Source: UBA8079 sp965205535 (GTDB taxonomy: Bacteria; Pseudomonadota; Alphaproteobacteria; UBA6615). Taken from it: a stretch of 64,000 bases of DNA. The stretch is from the NCBI GenBank assembly GCA_965205535.1, contig CBDBHH010000005.1, positions 2,666,001 through 2,730,000 of the forward strand, in the 5' to 3' direction. Under the pieces are notes generated by a model. The model was not told where the DNA came from. It was given only the letters and a program-made list of their open reading frames with translations, and made no database searches. The translations under genes and the position numbers were made by a program. This document shows, piece after piece, positions 1 to 9,340 of the stretch (its first letter is position 1; each line of letters starts with the position of its first letter).

Positions 1-1
1 A

Positions 2-97
2 CGTGGCCGTCTCGAAGATGTGTTCCGCGATCTGACTTTTGCCGTCGAGGGTCTGCAACAGGATCCCGACGCAAACCCGGAGGCGTCCAATGCTTAA
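2..97 (+). CDS. ABC transporter ATP-binding protein, C-terminal end only
   Basis: Only the last 31 codons lie in the window; the gene starts upstream. The visible residues contain LEDVFRDLT, the usual C-terminal helix of ABC-2/GldA-type ATPases, followed by a polar tail. The stop codon (95-97) overlaps the ATG of the permease gene at 90, so the two are translationally coupled. This fits a subunit that would energise the membrane proteins encoded next. The call rests on a short tail plus context; the Walker motifs are not visible. Confidence 0.7.
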   Translation, partial: RGRLEDVFRDLTFAVEGLQQDPDANPEASNA

Positions 98-824
98 TGT
101 CTGGATTGTGGCACGCCGCGAGTTGTCGGCTTATTTCACCTCGCCACTGGCTTATGTGTTCATCGTGATTTTCCTGGCTCTGGCCGGTGGCCTTACGTTC
201 TTCTTCGGGCAGTGGCTGGAGCGCGGGCAGGCGGACCTGCAGGTCTTCTTTATCTATCATCCGTATCTGTATCTGTTTTTGATTCCCGCTGTGGGCATGC
301 GCCTCTGGGCCGAAGAACGGAAGTCCGGCACGATAGAATTTCTGCTGACATTGCCCGTCACCACAGGACAGATCGTGATTGGCAAGTTTCTGGCCGCCTG
401 GGTCTTCGCCGGTATCGCGCTGGCGCTGACATTTCCGATGTGGATCACGGTGAATATGCTGGGCCAACCGGACAACGGCATAATCCTGGCGGCCTATATT
501 GGCAGCTGGTTGATGGCGGGCGGCTTCCTTGCCCTGAGCGCTTGCGTCTCCGCGATGACCAAAAATCAGGTGATTGCATTCGTGCTCGCGTCCGCCCTCT
601 GTTTCATCTTCATGATGAGCGGCGTTGAGATCATCCAGTCCTTCTTCCGGGCATGGACGCCGCAGACCTTTGTGGAATCAGTCTCCGAGCTCAGCTTCCT
701 GACCAATTTCAGCGAAGTCTCCCAGGGCGTTATTGATGTTCGCGATCTCGTCTTCTTCCTTTCCGTTATTGGCATAGCCCTGTTTGTTAATACGGCAATT
801 GTCGAAGCCAAGAAGGGGGTTTGA
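90..824 (+). CDS. ABC-2 type permease, GldF-like
   Basis: A membrane protein of 244 residues. The start at 90 is preferred over an upstream ATG at 39, because it overlaps the stop of the preceding ATPase gene and gives a typical start, MLNVWIVARRELSAYFTSP. About six hydrophobic segments follow, with the conserved cytoplasmic motif EERKSGTIEFLLTLPV near residues 74-90, characteristic of the ABC-2 permease family. It would form the channel of an export-type ABC transporter with the upstream ATPase. Its stop overlaps the start of the GldG-like gene at 821. The transported substrate is unknown. GldF in Bacteroidetes is tied to gliding, but proteobacterial homologues are not assigned. Confidence 0.85.
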   Translation: MLNVWIVARRELSAYFTSPLAYVFIVIFLALAGGLTFFFGQWLERGQADLQVFFIYHPYLYLFLIPAVGMRLWAEERKSGTIEFLLTLPVTTGQIVIGKFLAAWVFAGIALALTFPMWITVNMLGQPDNGIILAAYIGSWLMAGGFLALSACVSAMTKNQVIAFVLASALCFIFMMSGVEIIQSFFRAWTPQTFVESVSELSFLTNFSEVSQGVIDVRDLVFFLSVIGIALFVNTAIVEAKKGV

Positions 825-2761
825 CGATGTTGGATCGCATTCGTAACGCGGACCGGCAGGTCCTGGCATGGGGCACGATCGGCCTCGCCATGATCTTTTT
901 CCTGGCGCTTAACGCGCTGTCCAACGCGGTTTTGACAAGCACGCGCCTGGATCTGACAGAGGACCAGCTGTTTACGCTCTCCGACGGGACCCGAGAGATA
1001 CTCGAGACCCTGGAGGAGCCGATTGACCTGCGTTTCTACTACTCGGAGCGTTTCGACGAAATCGGCCCGAATATCGCGCGCCATTCGGACCGCGTCCGGG
1101 AGCTTCTCGACGAGTATGCGCGTCTGTCGAACGGTATGGTTCGGATCGAAGAGTTTGATCCGCAACCATTCTCCACGGAAGAGGATTTGGCGGTCAGTGA
1201 CGGCCTGCAGGGATTGCCGTTTGATCAATCCGGCGCGCGGGCCTATTTCGGCGTGTCCGGCACCAACTCAACGGACGATTCCGATGCGCTGGGTTATCTG
1301 GCACCGGAGCGCAGCCCGTTTCTTGAATATGATCTGACCCGGCTGATTGCCAATCTGGCCGAACCCGAAAAGCCGGTGGTTGCACTGCTGAGCGACCTGC
1401 CGTTGCAGGGGACCCAGTTCGATAATTTCACCCCGTGGCTTATCGTCGACGGAATGCGTCAGTTCTTCGATGTGAAGTTCCTTGACAAGGACTCCACGGA
1501 GTTGCCGGAGGATACCGAGGTCCTGGTCATCGCTGGTGCGCACACAATCAAGGACGACCTGCTCTACGAGATGGATCAGTTCGCGGTAAATGGCGGACAG
1601 GTCCTGGCGTTCGCCGATCCGCTTGCAGAATCCATGGCGCTTCTGGGGCCGACGGCCGGTCAGTTGCCGCCGCCGGGCGTGGGCCAGGCGGCAATCGAGC
1701 CACTCCTGAATGCCTGGGGCGTGACCGTCGTGCGTGGTGAATTCGTCGCGAACCTCGATGATGCCGTCCGTGTCGGTTTCCCGAATCCCGAAACGGGACA
1801 GCAGGTAGCCGTCGATTATGTCGCATGGCTAACGCTCCAGGGTGATCGCTTCGCGAAAGACGATGCGGTTTCGGCGCAGCTACAGCGTATTGTCGTGAGC
1901 ACCGCGGGTGCGTTCATGTCGGCCGAAGGCGCGGATACCACGCTTGATCCGCTTATCTTCACCACCCCGACGTCAGATCTGATGAGCGCGTTTGAAATTG
2001 CTCAGCAGCCCAACCCGATTGCCTTGCTCGACCGGTTCGAGCCTCAGGACACGGTCTACAACCTTGCCGCGCGTGTTGTTGGCAAGATCAAGTCAGCCTT
2101 CCCGGATGGACCACCCGAAAAGCTGCTTGAGGCGATGGATGACCCCGCCGCGGCGGAGGCATTGCGCGCAGCACACAAGAATTCGGCCGAAACGGATGCC
2201 AGCATAATTCTGGTTGGCGATGTCGACATGTTGTCGAACCAGAACTGGGCACAGGTCCAGGATGTGGCCGGTGAACAGGTCGCGATCCCGACGGCCAACA
2301 ATGCCGATTTCTTCATCAATGCCATCGATAATTTGCGTGGTAGCCAGGGGCTGGTCGGCCTTCGCGGTCGTGGTTTCTCGATCCGTCCGTTCGAGGTCAT
2401 CGAGCAAATGCGCAGCGAGGCGGACAACAAGTTCCGGAACAAGGAACAGGAATTGTTGGCCCGTATCGCGGAGATGGACGAGACGATCGAACGGCTGCAG
2501 CGTGAGGAACAGACCACGGGTGCCATCCTCACGTCGCAACAGCAGTCCGAAATCGACAACTTCCGTCTTGAGATGCTGGACTCGCGCAAGGAACTGCGCG
2601 ACGTGCAGCGATCCCTGCGCGAGGATGTCGAATCGCTTGAGCGGCGGGTTCGGGTGTTCAATATCTGGGCGGTACCGCTGGTGATTGCCGCGTTGGCAAT
2701 TCTCCTGGCGATCATCCGCAGAATTCGCCGGTCGCGGTATCACCGCACCGTGCTGCACTAG
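821..2761 (+). CDS. GldG-family ABC transporter auxiliary protein
   Basis: A protein of 646 residues with one N-terminal membrane segment (about residues 15-38), a large extracytoplasmic region and a C-terminal membrane segment (about 615-637) ending in a basic tail. The N-terminal part carries the pattern TRLDLTEDQLFTLSDGTREIL, typical of the GldG/DUF7088 family. A central part with VVALLSDLPLQG resembles the family's GATase-like fold. Residues about 530-610 are a charged coiled coil. It overlaps the permease gene by 4 bp and is 10 bp from the DUF4340 gene. It probably shapes or couples the ABC exporter. Substrate and mechanism are unknown. Confidence 0.85.
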   Translation: MTMLDRIRNADRQVLAWGTIGLAMIFFLALNALSNAVLTSTRLDLTEDQLFTLSDGTREILETLEEPIDLRFYYSERFDEIGPNIARHSDRVRELLDEYARLSNGMVRIEEFDPQPFSTEEDLAVSDGLQGLPFDQSGARAYFGVSGTNSTDDSDALGYLAPERSPFLEYDLTRLIANLAEPEKPVVALLSDLPLQGTQFDNFTPWLIVDGMRQFFDVKFLDKDSTELPEDTEVLVIAGAHTIKDDLLYEMDQFAVNGGQVLAFADPLAESMALLGPTAGQLPPPGVGQAAIEPLLNAWGVTVVRGEFVANLDDAVRVGFPNPETGQQVAVDYVAWLTLQGDRFAKDDAVSAQLQRIVVSTAGAFMSAEGADTTLDPLIFTTPTSDLMSAFEIAQQPNPIALLDRFEPQDTVYNLAARVVGKIKSAFPDGPPEKLLEAMDDPAAAEALRAAHKNSAETDASIILVGDVDMLSNQNWAQVQDVAGEQVAIPTANNADFFINAIDNLRGSQGLVGLRGRGFSIRPFEVIEQMRSEADNKFRNKEQELLARIAEMDETIERLQREEQTTGAILTSQQQSEIDNFRLEMLDSRKELRDVQRSLREDVESLERRVRVFNIWAVPLVIAALAILLAIIRRIRRSRYHRTVLH

Positions 2762-2771
2762 GGAGCGAGAT

Positions 2772-3830
2772 ATGAGTCCGCGCGTATTTTTGGGCTGGCT
2801 GGTTCTCACGGCCGTAACGGTGGTACTGACAATCGTGGTCGGACTGGGCCGGGAGACGTCATCGTTCGACCTGATCGAACGGGCACCGGTCTTTGCCGAG
2901 CTTCGTGATGCCCCGGAATCGGCGACGAAGATCGATATCGAAAGCCGGTTCGGTGCATTCTCGATGAACCAGAGCGGGGAAGGGTGGGTCACACCCGAGC
3001 GGGATAACTATCCGATCGACGAAGCAGATATCCGGCGACTTATCGTCGGCCTTTCGGATATGCGTTATGTCGAACGGAAGACGTCCAACCCCGAACGTTT
3101 CTATCGGCTTGAGGTCCAGGACATCGATGAGGAGTTGTCCGACTCCGTATATGTCAAAGTGCAGAACGCACAAGGCGAAGTTCTGGCCGAGACGATCGTC
3201 GGACGTCCGAGCGCGCGCTTCTTCGAGGGGCGTGTATCGGGCACCTATATTCGGGAAAACGACACCACCAATGTCTGGTTGGTTACAGGCGTCACCAATG
3301 TTCAGACGCGGCTGATTCCCTGGCTTAAGCGCAACATCGTGGCGGTGCCTGCCAATCAGGTCGCCAGCATTTCCATCGGCACCGGTGATGGCGCCTACAC
3401 GTTGTCACGAGAGGCTGCGTCAGATGAGGCATTCGCGATAACGGGAGCACCGGAAGCGCGCAAACTGGACGGCGACAAGGCAACGTCAGTAAGCCGGGCA
3501 TTGGCTTCGGTCGAACTTGAGGATGTGCGCCCGCGCACGGAACTGGCGCTGCCGGATAATGCGTCGAGTGCGAGTGTCACGACATTTGACGGACTGACGG
3601 TGAATGTTCGTCTGGCAGAACTGGACCGCAAGAAGTGGGCGACGTTTGATGCCGCTTTTACCGGCGACCCCAGCGATCAATCAGAGTCAGCTGTCGCAGC
3701 ACGAGCTGCGGTTGAAGAGATCAACGCGCGCGTGGGCAAGTGGATCTACTGGTTGCCGAGTTCAACCTTCACAAATCTGACGCGCCCGCTCGATGATGTG
3801 CTGGTCTCGAAGGAAGATGATAGTTCGTGA
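2772..3830 (+). CDS. DUF4340 domain-containing protein
   Basis: 352 residues. The start at 2772 is chosen because a GGAGCGAG ribosome-binding site precedes it and because the N-terminus then begins with a signal-anchor helix (residues about 5-24). An upstream in-frame start would run through the previous gene. The rest is soluble and extracytoplasmic, with repeated segments such as the region around WVTPERDNYPID and ARFFEGRVSGTYIRE that match the DUF4340 pattern. DUF4340 proteins commonly follow ABC-2/GldG gene pairs. The role is therefore inferred to be an accessory of the same envelope complex. No catalytic motif is visible. Confidence 0.8.
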   Translation: MSPRVFLGWLVLTAVTVVLTIVVGLGRETSSFDLIERAPVFAELRDAPESATKIDIESRFGAFSMNQSGEGWVTPERDNYPIDEADIRRLIVGLSDMRYVERKTSNPERFYRLEVQDIDEELSDSVYVKVQNAQGEVLAETIVGRPSARFFEGRVSGTYIRENDTTNVWLVTGVTNVQTRLIPWLKRNIVAVPANQVASISIGTGDGAYTLSREAASDEAFAITGAPEARKLDGDKATSVSRALASVELEDVRPRTELALPDNASSASVTTFDGLTVNVRLAELDRKKWATFDAAFTGDPSDQSESAVAARAAVEEINARVGKWIYWLPSSTFTNLTRPLDDVLVSKEDDSS

Positions 3831-3857
3831 TGTGATCCACGAAATCCTGATTGATAG

Positions 3858-3885
3858 CGGCTCACGGTATTCCGTGAGCCGTTTT
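3858..3885 (+). terminator. Intrinsic terminator of the ABC/DUF4340 operon
   Basis: A perfect 10-bp stem (CGGCTCACGG pairing with CCGTGAGCCG) with a 4-base loop is followed by TTTT. It lies 28 bp after the DUF4340 stop codon, in the right orientation to end the operon. Confidence 0.85.
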
Positions 3886-4020
3886 CATTGGGGCAACTGC
3901 ATGCCAAAGCGGTAACAATGTATGTTGGTGTCGTGCGGGCGGTATTGGATGCGTATAATTGCACTGGCCCGCAGGTTCGGCATACCGTGCGGCCCGGAAC
4001 GATTGTTGGAGTAGATCGAG

Positions 4021-4838
4021 GCCCGAAAGCCTAAAGCCAAAAAAGAGCCCGCTGCGAAGGCAAAAGACGCCGAAGTGCCAGCAGACGCAAATGCAGAAGC
4101 CGCCGAAGCGCCGCGGTTTCCGTTATTCTACAAGGCACCGCGCCCCGTCGAGGCGACGCGGCACGCAAAGTCGGGTCTGGTCGAGGACATGGACGTCGGT
4201 TTCGCATCGGATGCCAATGCAATTCCGATCAACATCGTCGAATTTGCCGTCGCAGCACGCCACTATCCGATCGTATTTTCAACCGCGGAACCTTCTCTGC
4301 CGGTCGTTGTGAGCGGCCTGCGAACGGGAACGAACGCATTTATCGGGATCGACAACACCTGGGCCCGGGGCTTCTATATTCCCGCATATGTTCGCCGCTA
4401 CCCGTTCATCCTTATGGAAAATGCGGAAAAGGAACAGTTCATCCTCTGTGTTGATGAGGAATCGGGCGCCCTGACCGAGGACGGTGAACGCCAGCTCTTC
4501 AATGATGACGGCAAGCTTCGGAGCTTACCGACCGCGCGCTCGAATTTTGTCGGGCCTATCATGGCCAGTACGAGGCCACACGACAGTTTGTTTCAGCCCT
4601 GAACGAGCATGATTTGCTGACGGACAACTCAACGGAAATGCGCCTTACCGACGATCGCAAGATCCAGATGCAGGGCTACAAAGTCATCGACCGGGAAAAG
4701 TTCGACAATTTGCCCGACGACGTGTTCCTGGACTGGCGCCAGAAGAATTGGCTCCCGGTCGTGTACAGCCACCTGTTGTCTCTCTCGAACTGGCCGTCGG
4801 TCCTACAACGGGCCGCCGACCGGGCGATGGAGGACTAG
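4021..4838 (+). pseudogene. SapC-family protein gene with a one-base frameshift
   Basis: Two consecutive reading frames encode one SapC-family protein. The first holds the motif TAAEF-like region INIVEFAVAARHYPIVF and runs off frame near 4510. The second continues with ASELTDRALEFCRAYHGQ, then ends QKNWLPVVYSHLLSLSNW at 4838. The span is one base short of a multiple of three, so a single missing base, probably in GG(C)CAAGC near 4510, restores about 270 residues. The in-frame codons from 4021 read ARKPKAKKEP, but no ATG precedes them before a stop; only a GTG at 4075 is available. SapC homologues occur beside S-layer or outer-surface genes, but their biochemical role is unclear. It could be decayed, or a sequencing error. 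Confidence 0.75.
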
Positions 4839-6610
4839 GCAGACGCCGGCTGCGTGTTGCGCTGCTTGCGGCTGTCGCCGAACCGTCCGTCGAGTTCCTT
4901 TGCGTCGTCGAACACGTAAATCGACATTGGCTCGCGTCGGCCACGAACTTCTATTTCTTCGCTGCGTAGTCCGTCGGTATCGAGCCCGCTGACGCCGGAT
5001 AGTTGTTCGGAAACAATCAGCTGGGCGCCGTAATCCTTGGTCTTGGCTTCGAGCCTGGCCGCCGTGTTGACGGTGTCCCCGATGGCGGTCACCGAAATGG
5101 CGGGTCCGTACCCCATCTCGCCGACAATCGCGTTACCGACATGGATCCCGATCCCGATCCGGAGGGGTGCGGGCAAATCCGCTTCGAGCAAGCGATTGAG
5201 CTCGTCCAGTTGGGCCGACATGCCTTGTGCGGCAAGAAGAGCAGATGTGGCGCCGTCGGCGGCATTCGCATCCACGCCGAACAACGCCATGATGCCGTCG
5301 CCGATAAACTTGTCCACGCGGCCGCCTGCCTGCTCGATGGCTTCTCCCATGGAACGGAAATACCGGTTGAGGACAAACACGACGTCATAGGGAAGCTTCT
5401 GTTCCGAGAAGGAGGTGAAGCCGCGGATATCGGCGAACAGGATCGCGATTTCCTGTTCCTGACCTTGCATCGCCGCAGACTTGGCAAAACCGTCGCGCGG
5501 GCTGGCGTTTGGTGGAAGTAGCGGGGTGACGGAGATGTCTTCCGTCGGGCGCGTCTGGCATGCGAGCCGAACATCGGGCGCAGCGCCGACCCGGCGCAGG
5601 ACCTTGAGTTCGGACTCATCCGGCGGCGGCAGATCATCCAGAGGGCCGTTCACGCGTACCCGGCAGGTCGAACAGCGGCCACGCCCGCCGCACACCGACG
5701 CGTGCGGAATGTCGTTGAGCTGGCTGGCTTCGAGGATCGTCGTGCCCGGGGGCACGGAAACATTCCTGCCTTCGGGGTAACGGATCCGAACAATACCGCG
5801 CCGTCGCTCGAGATACAGGCGAACACCGCGTGCGAGCAGTGTCAGCAAGAGAAGGGCACCCAGGCCCAGCAAGATGCGCGCCTCAAGGAGGTAGAGAAAC
5901 TCGATCTGCTCCGCCGTTGGCGTGTTGTTGTCGATCTCGATGTCGAGGCGGAAACCCGGGTCATCCGCCAACAGGCGGCCGACGGTTCGCCCGGCCGCCG
6001 CAAAGCCGAGAAGGCCAAGCACGGGGACCAGGAGCGCCAGGCCATAGAGCCAGGCCAGGCTCTTGGCAAACCAGGGTTTGAGGCGCAGCCAAAAGTAGAT
6101 GCCGATACACGCATGCACCCATACAACGATGGTTGCCGCGGTTTGGCGAAGCCCGCTCATCGGGTCGTCGACCCAGATGGCCATCAGCACATAGGTGTAG
6201 CTGTCGATCGTCTCGAAGTTCTGTACGGCGGCCCGGGTTCCCAGAATATGGCCGATCAGCAGAACGGGAGCGGCAAATCCGAGTATGAGCTGTAGTGCCT
6301 CGCCGATACTCATCTTCAGGCGCCGGCGTGTGTAGACCGCGTGCAGCGCAAACATCATGTGAATCAGCAATGATCCGACGAACAGGGTGGTTCCGACCGG
6401 ATTCCGCCAGACGAGCAGGAAATAATTTCGTCCTGCTTCCATCGCCTCAAGAGAGATCAAGCCGAGCGCGTGATTCGTTAGATGGGTGAGCACAAAAACG
6501 AACAAAATCAGGCCGCTACCGAGGCGCAGCCCACGTTTTGTGATTCTTACCCGCAGAAATGCGCTATTCTTCGCCTGTGGGGCCGGATTTACATTGCTGG
6601 CAGATGACAT
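4835..6610 (-). CDS. Class III adenylate/guanylate cyclase with six-helix membrane anchor and 2Fe-2S ferredoxin domain
   Basis: 591 residues counted from the ATG at 6610; a TTG 18 bp upstream is a weaker alternative. Six hydrophobic helices fill about residues 25-265, with histidines in or next to them (for example the THLTNH segment) that could bind heme b. A plant-type ferredoxin domain follows, with cysteines 307, 313, 316 and 351 (C-x5-C-x2-C...C). Residues about 385-580 are a class III cyclase, with metal-binding aspartates in FADIRGFT and GDGIMALFG. Family precedent is the diheme, quinone-responsive CyaC of Sinorhizobium meliloti. By analogy this protein should couple membrane redox state to cyclic nucleotide synthesis. 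Nucleotide specificity (cAMP or cGMP) cannot be read here. Confidence 0.85.
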   Translation of the reverse strand: MSSASNVNPAPQAKNSAFLRVRITKRGLRLGSGLILFVFVLTHLTNHALGLISLEAMEAGRNYFLLVWRNPVGTTLFVGSLLIHMMFALHAVYTRRRLKMSIGEALQLILGFAAPVLLIGHILGTRAAVQNFETIDSYTYVLMAIWVDDPMSGLRQTAATIVVWVHACIGIYFWLRLKPWFAKSLAWLYGLALLVPVLGLLGFAAAGRTVGRLLADDPGFRLDIEIDNNTPTAEQIEFLYLLEARILLGLGALLLLTLLARGVRLYLERRRGIVRIRYPEGRNVSVPPGTTILEASQLNDIPHASVCGGRGRCSTCRVRVNGPLDDLPPPDESELKVLRRVGAAPDVRLACQTRPTEDISVTPLLPPNASPRDGFAKSAAMQGQEQEIAILFADIRGFTSFSEQKLPYDVVFVLNRYFRSMGEAIEQAGGRVDKFIGDGIMALFGVDANAADGATSALLAAQGMSAQLDELNRLLEADLPAPLRIGIGIHVGNAIVGEMGYGPAISVTAIGDTVNTAARLEAKTKDYGAQLIVSEQLSGVSGLDTDGLRSEEIEVRGRREPMSIYVFDDAKELDGRFGDSRKQRNTQPASA

Positions 6611-6754
6611 GATGTTGAACAGAGCCAATTTGTCACTATTTATGTTGGAAGGTTAGCATGACCTAGGGTGCCGGAATACGTGAACGGGGGCGGCGCCCTA
6701 TAAATTGAACACAGGGTAACGAGGCGCCCTGTCAAAATAGCGGAGACAAACGCG

Positions 6755-7246
6755 ATGCGCGTACGTTTAGCAACTGCAATTCTAGTGACATTCATGGCTT
6801 TCGGTGCCAGCGGGGCATACGGCGCCGGTTCCGACACCACGACGTCGCTTACCCCGGCTGAAGTCCGCGCCCAGTTGGCGAGTGCGGAAGGATTGATCCG
6901 GCAGGAAAACTACAGCGATGCCATCGAGGTCTTGAACGGCGTTGTGGAATCCAGCCCCCGGGAAGCCGATGCCTACAATCTGCTCGGTTTCAGCTATCGC
7001 AAGTCCAAGGATTTCAACCGAGCGGAGCGCAACTACAAGCGTGCCTTGCGGTTGAACCCCGATCATAAGGGCGCGATCGAATATTACGGTGAACTACTCA
7101 TCGAAACGGATCGTCGCAAAAAAGCCGAAGGCATGCTTGCGAAGCTCGAAACCCTATGTCCAAACGGCTGCGGTGAACTCGACCAGCTTCGTAAAGCGCT
7201 CGCTGGACAGCAAACAAGTAGCGCCTGGCCTGCTGACGGCAGCTAA
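6755..7246 (+). CDS. Secreted TPR-repeat protein
   Basis: 163 residues with a signal peptide (cut probably after GAYGA, about residue 24), so it is periplasmic. Residues about 35-140 form roughly three tetratricopeptide repeats, seen in the patterns QENYSDAIEVLNGVVESSP, ADAYNLLGFSYRKSKDFNRA and YKRALRLNPDHKGAIEYYG. Two cysteines near the end (CPNGC) could form a disulfide. A GGAGA ribosome-binding site precedes the ATG. It is divergent from the cyclase gene. TPR proteins are scaffolds, and no partner is evident. The specific function is unknown. Confidence 0.8.
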   Translation: MRVRLATAILVTFMAFGASGAYGAGSDTTTSLTPAEVRAQLASAEGLIRQENYSDAIEVLNGVVESSPREADAYNLLGFSYRKSKDFNRAERNYKRALRLNPDHKGAIEYYGELLIETDRRKKAEGMLAKLETLCPNGCGELDQLRKALAGQQTSSAWPADGS

Positions 7247-7293
7247 TTGCCCGGACGTTCTGCGTATTCTTCCGTCTCGCTGATGCGAGGCGG

Positions 7294-7694
7294 CTAGCGG
7301 GTACTCGTATAGAATTGCTGGACGCGCTTGCGCGCTTCTTCGAGTTGTTCAGGCGTCATTTTGGCCCGTAGGTTTGCAAGTGTCTTGCGCGCTTCCGGGC
7401 GGCCGCTGCGGTCGGCGATCGTGAGCCATTTATAGGCTTCGACCGAGCTGCGCGGAACGCCTTCGCCGAGGATATACATGCGCGCAATATTGAACTGCGC
7501 CGCCGCGAGCTACCCTTGCGCGCGTGCTGATCCCAACACTCGAACGCCTTCCCATAGTTCTTTTGGCGATGGAAATTGACGCCATCACGCACGGAACATG
7601 TGGGTTTTGACTGCGCGTGGACGATCGGTACATCGGTCGCGAGCACAAATGCGGTCAGCGACAGAGACATCAGCAGGAAGCGTGTGGTCTTCAT
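7294..7694 (-). pseudogene. Sel1-repeat periplasmic protein gene with a one-base frameshift
   Basis: The first frame (from 7694) encodes a signal peptide and the start of a Sel1-like protein, through KNYGKAFECWDQHARKG. The second frame resumes with AAAQFNIARMYILGEGVPRS, VEAYKWLTIA and a C-terminal helix ending at 7294. The two halves join exactly as a Sel1 repeat if one base is missing near 7510. The total span is one base short of a multiple of three. The start codon overlaps the stop of the MoeA/MocA fusion gene (ATGA at 7691-7694), so it is the last gene of the cox operon. The protein would have about 133 residues. It may be intact in the organism if the missing base is a sequence error. 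Confidence 0.75.
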
Positions 7695-9340
7695 GTTTTC
7701 ACCTTCGATCCATCTTCGGCGAGCCGTTCGAGTGCAGCGGGGGAATCAACATCCGTCAGTACTGCGTCATCCGGCATCGGTACCTCAACAACGGCATCTT
7801 CATAGTCGCCGATTAGATGTTTGGCACCGACGTCGCCACCCAGTGCGGCCATATCTTCGAAAAACCGCCGATCCCAGAATACAGGATTACCGCGTTTTCC
7901 GTTCCGTGTCGGCACACAAATGAGATGGCCCTCATCAGGGTCATGTGAGGAAACAAGCAGGCGTAGGTGCTCTGGTCCGACTTTCGGCATGTCGCCGAGG
8001 GCGATCAGGGCCCCGTCACAGCTATCTGGGACGGCAGAAACACCAGCGCGAAGCGAGGTGCTCAGTCCCTGATCGAACAACGGGTTGTGGACAAACATTG
8101 CCTGATCGCCCGCCGCGGCTTTCACCTCGTCCGGCTGATGGCCGGTGACGACGATCACGGGGTCTGCACCCGATTCCCGTGCGGCGTCGACCGCGTGACG
8201 CACCATCGGCTTGCCGTCGACCTCGATCAGAAGTTTGTTGACGGCCCCCATGCGCCGCGACTGGCCTGCCGCAAGGATAATGGCGGCAAACTGCGGGGTT
8301 GTGGCTTCCTGTCGCCGCGCGCGCGGTGCCGCGTGCGTCCGGGGAAGAGGGCGCGAGGGTATTTCCTTGAGCAACCCGCCGACCCCAAGCCCCATGATCT
8401 GTGCGCCGTCGACGGGGATATCGGCCATGATGCGTTCGAGCACGAGGTCATTGCCGCCGAGCCGGGGAGAGCGCGCCGAACCGGGTAGCGCCAGAACAGG
8501 GACATCCACAATCCGCGCGAGGACCGTCAGGTTGCCCGGGTCCACGGGCATGCCGAAATGCTCGATGGTTCCCCCGGCTTGCGTGATCGCAGCCGGAATG
8601 ACGTCACGTCGGTCGGTCGTCGCCGAAGCGCCAACGATCAGGACCAGTTCCGCACCGCTGCCGACGAGCCCGTGGAGTGCTGCGTCGATGGCAATCAGGT
8701 CATGCTCGACCGTAACAACTGTCGACAGCGTACTGCCGAGCGCTTCGATCCGGTCGCGCACAACGTTTTCAGTCTTGGCGAGAACCTTGCTTGGCAGGCC
8801 GGGGAGATCGGTTTGAATCAGACCGACAGAACGTTGGCGGTAAGCGCGCAGCGATACCAGTCCGTCATCTCCCGCTGCCATTGCGGCTGTTTCGGCCTCA
8901 ACCAGGTGGGCCTCGGAGACGGCGAAGGGGATGATCTTGATCGTTGCAACGATCTGTTCCGCCTCAACACGGTCAAAGGGATGCAACGTGGAGATGGTGA
9001 TGCCTTCATCGACCCGGTTGATGCGATCCACCGCATCGGGATCGAGCATCGCCAGGCCCGCCTCACGGGCGAACAGATTGACCCGGCCCGTACCGGCAAT
9101 TCCGGCGCGTATGCCGGTCCCCGTTGCGGCTTTTGCCAAACGACTGGCGGCGGTGTTCTCGTCGATGTCGCCGTCCTCGAAGATCGCGACCGTGATTTCG
9201 CTCACGCCCGCAGTCGTGAGTTGGCTGATATCTGCCGCGTCGAGGATGTGTCCCTTGCGGTAGCGCTGGCCGCCCAGGGTCTGGCCGTGAACGAGCATGG
9301 CGCCCTCGGCCTGGTTCAGTGGGACGGGGCCGAACTTCAT
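7691..9340 (-). CDS. Molybdopterin-binding (MoeA-like)/MocA-like cytidylyltransferase fusion
   Basis: 549 residues in two parts. Residues 1 to about 340 resemble the MoeA/molybdopterin-binding fold, with a middle MoCF-like section (VLIVGASATTDRRDVIP) and the segment LALPGSARSPRLGGND. Residues about 350-545 form a nucleotidyltransferase of the MobA/MocA type, with the nucleotide-binding LAAGQSRRMG at 356-365 and GDMP further on. Such fusions mature the cytosine-dinucleotide form of the molybdenum cofactor used by xanthine-oxidase-family enzymes. This agrees with its place at the end of a cox operon that encodes such an enzyme. It overlaps the XdhC-like gene by 4 bp upstream and the sel1 gene downstream. 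Confidence 0.88.
   Translation of the reverse strand: MKFGPVPLNQAEGAMLVHGQTLGGQRYRKGHILDAADISQLTTAGVSEITVAIFEDGDIDENTAASRLAKAATGTGIRAGIAGTGRVNLFAREAGLAMLDPDAVDRINRVDEGITISTLHPFDRVEAEQIVATIKIIPFAVSEAHLVEAETAAMAAGDDGLVSLRAYRQRSVGLIQTDLPGLPSKVLAKTENVVRDRIEALGSTLSTVVTVEHDLIAIDAALHGLVGSGAELVLIVGASATTDRRDVIPAAITQAGGTIEHFGMPVDPGNLTVLARIVDVPVLALPGSARSPRLGGNDLVLERIMADIPVDGAQIMGLGVGGLLKEIPSRPLPRTHAAPRARRQEATTPQFAAIILAAGQSRRMGAVNKLLIEVDGKPMVRHAVDAARESGADPVIVVTGHQPDEVKAAAGDQAMFVHNPLFDQGLSTSLRAGVSAVPDSCDGALIALGDMPKVGPEHLRLLVSSHDPDEGHLICVPTRNGKRGNPVFWDRRFFEDMAALGGDVGAKHLIGDYEDAVVEVPMPDDAVLTDVDSPAALERLAEDGSKVKT

Noticed and set aside
4748..4969. Reading frame over the end of the sapC-like gene and of the cyclase gene
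   Set aside because: It is a shadow of two well-supported genes on other frames.
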